Position numbers and translations under genes: made by a program
In this document: positions 62,998-64,000 of the stretch, in pieces
How positions within the stretch are numbered: position 1 is the stretch's first letter
Layout: each line of letters starts with the position of its first letter
The notes under the pieces: generated by a model
Told to the model about the DNA's origin: nothing
Databases searched by the model: none
Seen by the model: the letters and a program-made list of their open reading frames with translations, nothing else
Source: Planotetraspora mira
GTDB taxonomy: Bacteria > Actinomycetota > Actinomycetes > Streptosporangiales > Streptosporangiaceae
Assembly (NCBI RefSeq): GCF_016863275.1
Contig: NZ_BOOO01000003.1
Coordinates: 1 to 64,000 of the forward strand
Length of the DNA: 64,000 nucleotides
Direction: 5' to 3'

Positions 62998-63322
62998 GTC
63001 TCCCCCTGCTCACGGCATAGCGTTGCGCCGCATCATCCTTGCCCAAGCACCGCCGTCCACGACTCGATGGCCGCTTCGATTGGCGTACGCTGCCGAAAGT
63101 CAGGACTGTCGTTTGCCGTAGTCCTCGGGCCTGCTTGCGGAGAAATGCACAAAAGGCATCAATTACACAGAATCGATTAATCCAAACAAAAACTCCGACG
63201 TTCCGACTCGGACTTCGAAGATCTTTTTGATACCCGCCATTGCGGCGCCCTTATCCCCGGCAGCGGATCGGCAGGACGTCAGGCAGGCGGATTCCGTCGG
63301 AGCCGCATGACATACTCGCGAC
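62998..63322. other. Gap with no gene; lower-GC tract
   Basis: About 325 bases without a supported gene. The part at about 63130-63240 is clearly richer in A and T than the rest of the window. Short ORFs here have no domain or ribosome site. It may be the scar of a lost or moved segment, next to the remnant on its left. Confidence 0.5.
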
Positions 63323-63323
63323 G
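63311..63323 (+). promoter_or_regulatory. Possible leaderless -10 of the ATPase-regulator gene
   Basis: CATACT (63311-63316), six bases, then GTG at 63323 followed at once by ATG (63326). No Shine-Dalgarno sequence. Confidence 0.35.
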
Positions 63324-64000
63324 TGATGGCGAGAACGGGGCGAACGGCTCTGATCGGGCGCTCCGCGGAACTCGACCAGTTGACCGGTGTGCTCGATGCC
63401 GCCACTGACGGGCTGGCAGGAGTCGCCCTCGTCGGCGGCGACGCGGGGATCGGCAAGACCCGGCTCATCGCCGAGTTGTGCGACCGCGCCCAGCAGCGGG
63501 GTTTCGTCTCGCTCGTCGGTCAGTGCGCCGAGCTCGGCGACGCCTTGCCGTACCTGCCGCTCGCGGACGCCCTCCGCGGGGCCATGGCGGAACCGGACGG
63601 CCCGGCCGGCCGGGCGATCGCGGCCAGACCCGTCCTGGAGCGTCTCCTGCCGGGAGGCGATCCCGGCTCCGCCGACCTGACGACGGGCGCCCTGGCGCAG
63701 CAGCGCCTGTTCGGCTCGGTGCTCGACATGCTCGCCGAGGTCGCCTCGGAGCGTCCCGTGCTCTTCGTGGTCGAGGACCTGCACTGGGCCGACCGCTCCA
63801 CCCGCGACCTGCTCGTCTTCCTCACCCGCATGCTGCAGCGCGAGCGCGTCTGCCTGGTGGGGACCTACCGGAGCGACGACCTGCACCGGCGCCATCCCCT
63901 CCGCCCGGTCCTGGTCCAGCTCCAGCGGCTGCCGCTGGTCACGTCCGTCGAGCTGCGGCCGCTCGGCAACGACGCCATGGCCGAATACCTGGTCGCCCTC
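63323..64000 (+). CDS. Large ATP-binding (LuxR/LAL-type) regulator, 3' truncated by window
   Basis: The first 226 residues of an AAA ATPase-containing regulator. Walker A is VGGDAGIGKTRL (near residue 40-51) and Walker B VLFVVEDLHWADRSTRDLL (near 148-166), both typical of the N-terminal ATPase of LAL proteins, which usually end in a LuxR HTH beyond the window. Start is GTG 63323 or ATG 63326. The reading frame stays open to the window edge. Confidence 0.85.
   Translation, partial: MMARTGRTALIGRSAELDQLTGVLDAATDGLAGVALVGGDAGIGKTRLIAELCDRAQQRGFVSLVGQCAELGDALPYLPLADALRGAMAEPDGPAGRAIAARPVLERLLPGGDPGSADLTTGALAQQRLFGSVLDMLAEVASERPVLFVVEDLHWADRSTRDLLVFLTRMLQRERVCLVGTYRSDDLHRRHPLRPVLVQLQRLPLVTSVELRPLGNDAMAEYLVAL

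Overview
The window is high-GC actinomycete DNA. The dense coding, GTG and TTG starts, 1-4 base stop/start overlaps, DUF5753-type XRE regulators and very rare TTA codons suggest a filamentous actinomycete, probably of the Streptosporangiales. That placement is inferred from gene content, not tested. I see no rRNA, tRNA, CRISPR array or intact insertion sequence. The right end cuts through an ATPase/LuxR-type regulator gene. Many genes have a TANNNT -10 box 6-8 bases before the start codon, the geometry of leaderless transcripts.

Layout. 0-8 kb: an SNF2 helicase/SWIM protein pair, a convergent lipid kinase and a secreted M6 metalloprotease; the last two each carry one TTA codon. 8.2-16.6 kb: an FAD-linked oxidase, then a TetR-led operon of carboxyltransferase, biotin carboxylase, enoyl-CoA hydratase and AtuA-like protein, resembling acyclic-terpene (Atu) or leucine-type catabolism. 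16.6-18.3 kb: an XRE regulator between two small acidic proteins, with 12-bp repeats and palindromes. 18.3-25.7 kb: an ArnT-like glycosyltransferase, a phytoene-desaturase-like oxidoreductase, psuG and a PfkB kinase for pseudouridine breakdown, and a putative regulator with a PVQQA repeat linker. 25.7-30.5 kb: small accessory genes, including one gene broken by a frameshift and an HTH-DUF3887 protein with an inverted-repeat promoter.

30.5-36.7 kb: a leucine-catabolism (liu-type) operon of acyl-CoA dehydrogenase, HMG-CoA lyase and the two 3-methylcrotonyl-CoA carboxylase subunits, divergent from a TetR gene. Next to it is a fused alpha/beta 2-oxoacid dehydrogenase E1. 38.9-41.4 kb: a PadR-controlled ABC-2 exporter with a 39-bp operator. 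41.4-54 kb: CorA, an M50-like protease, SbcCD, two alpha/beta hydrolases, an LCP protein, an enolase-superfamily protein without its catalytic lysines, and an MFS transporter.

54-61 kb: the most interesting block, a five-gene overlapping operon of SWIM protein, DUF5691, MoxR-type AAA+ ATPase, DUF5682 and VWA protein. It resembles the uncharacterised yehL/yehM/yehP/yehQ group of E. coli. The DUF5682 protein carries GxxH-E-GxxH motifs like TIKI/TraB-type hydrolases, suggesting a AAA+/VWA machine acting with a hydrolase and a nucleic-acid- or protein-binding SWIM module. 61-64 kb: a metallo-beta-lactamase/Rieske fusion, gene remnants, an AT-richer gap and the truncated regulator.
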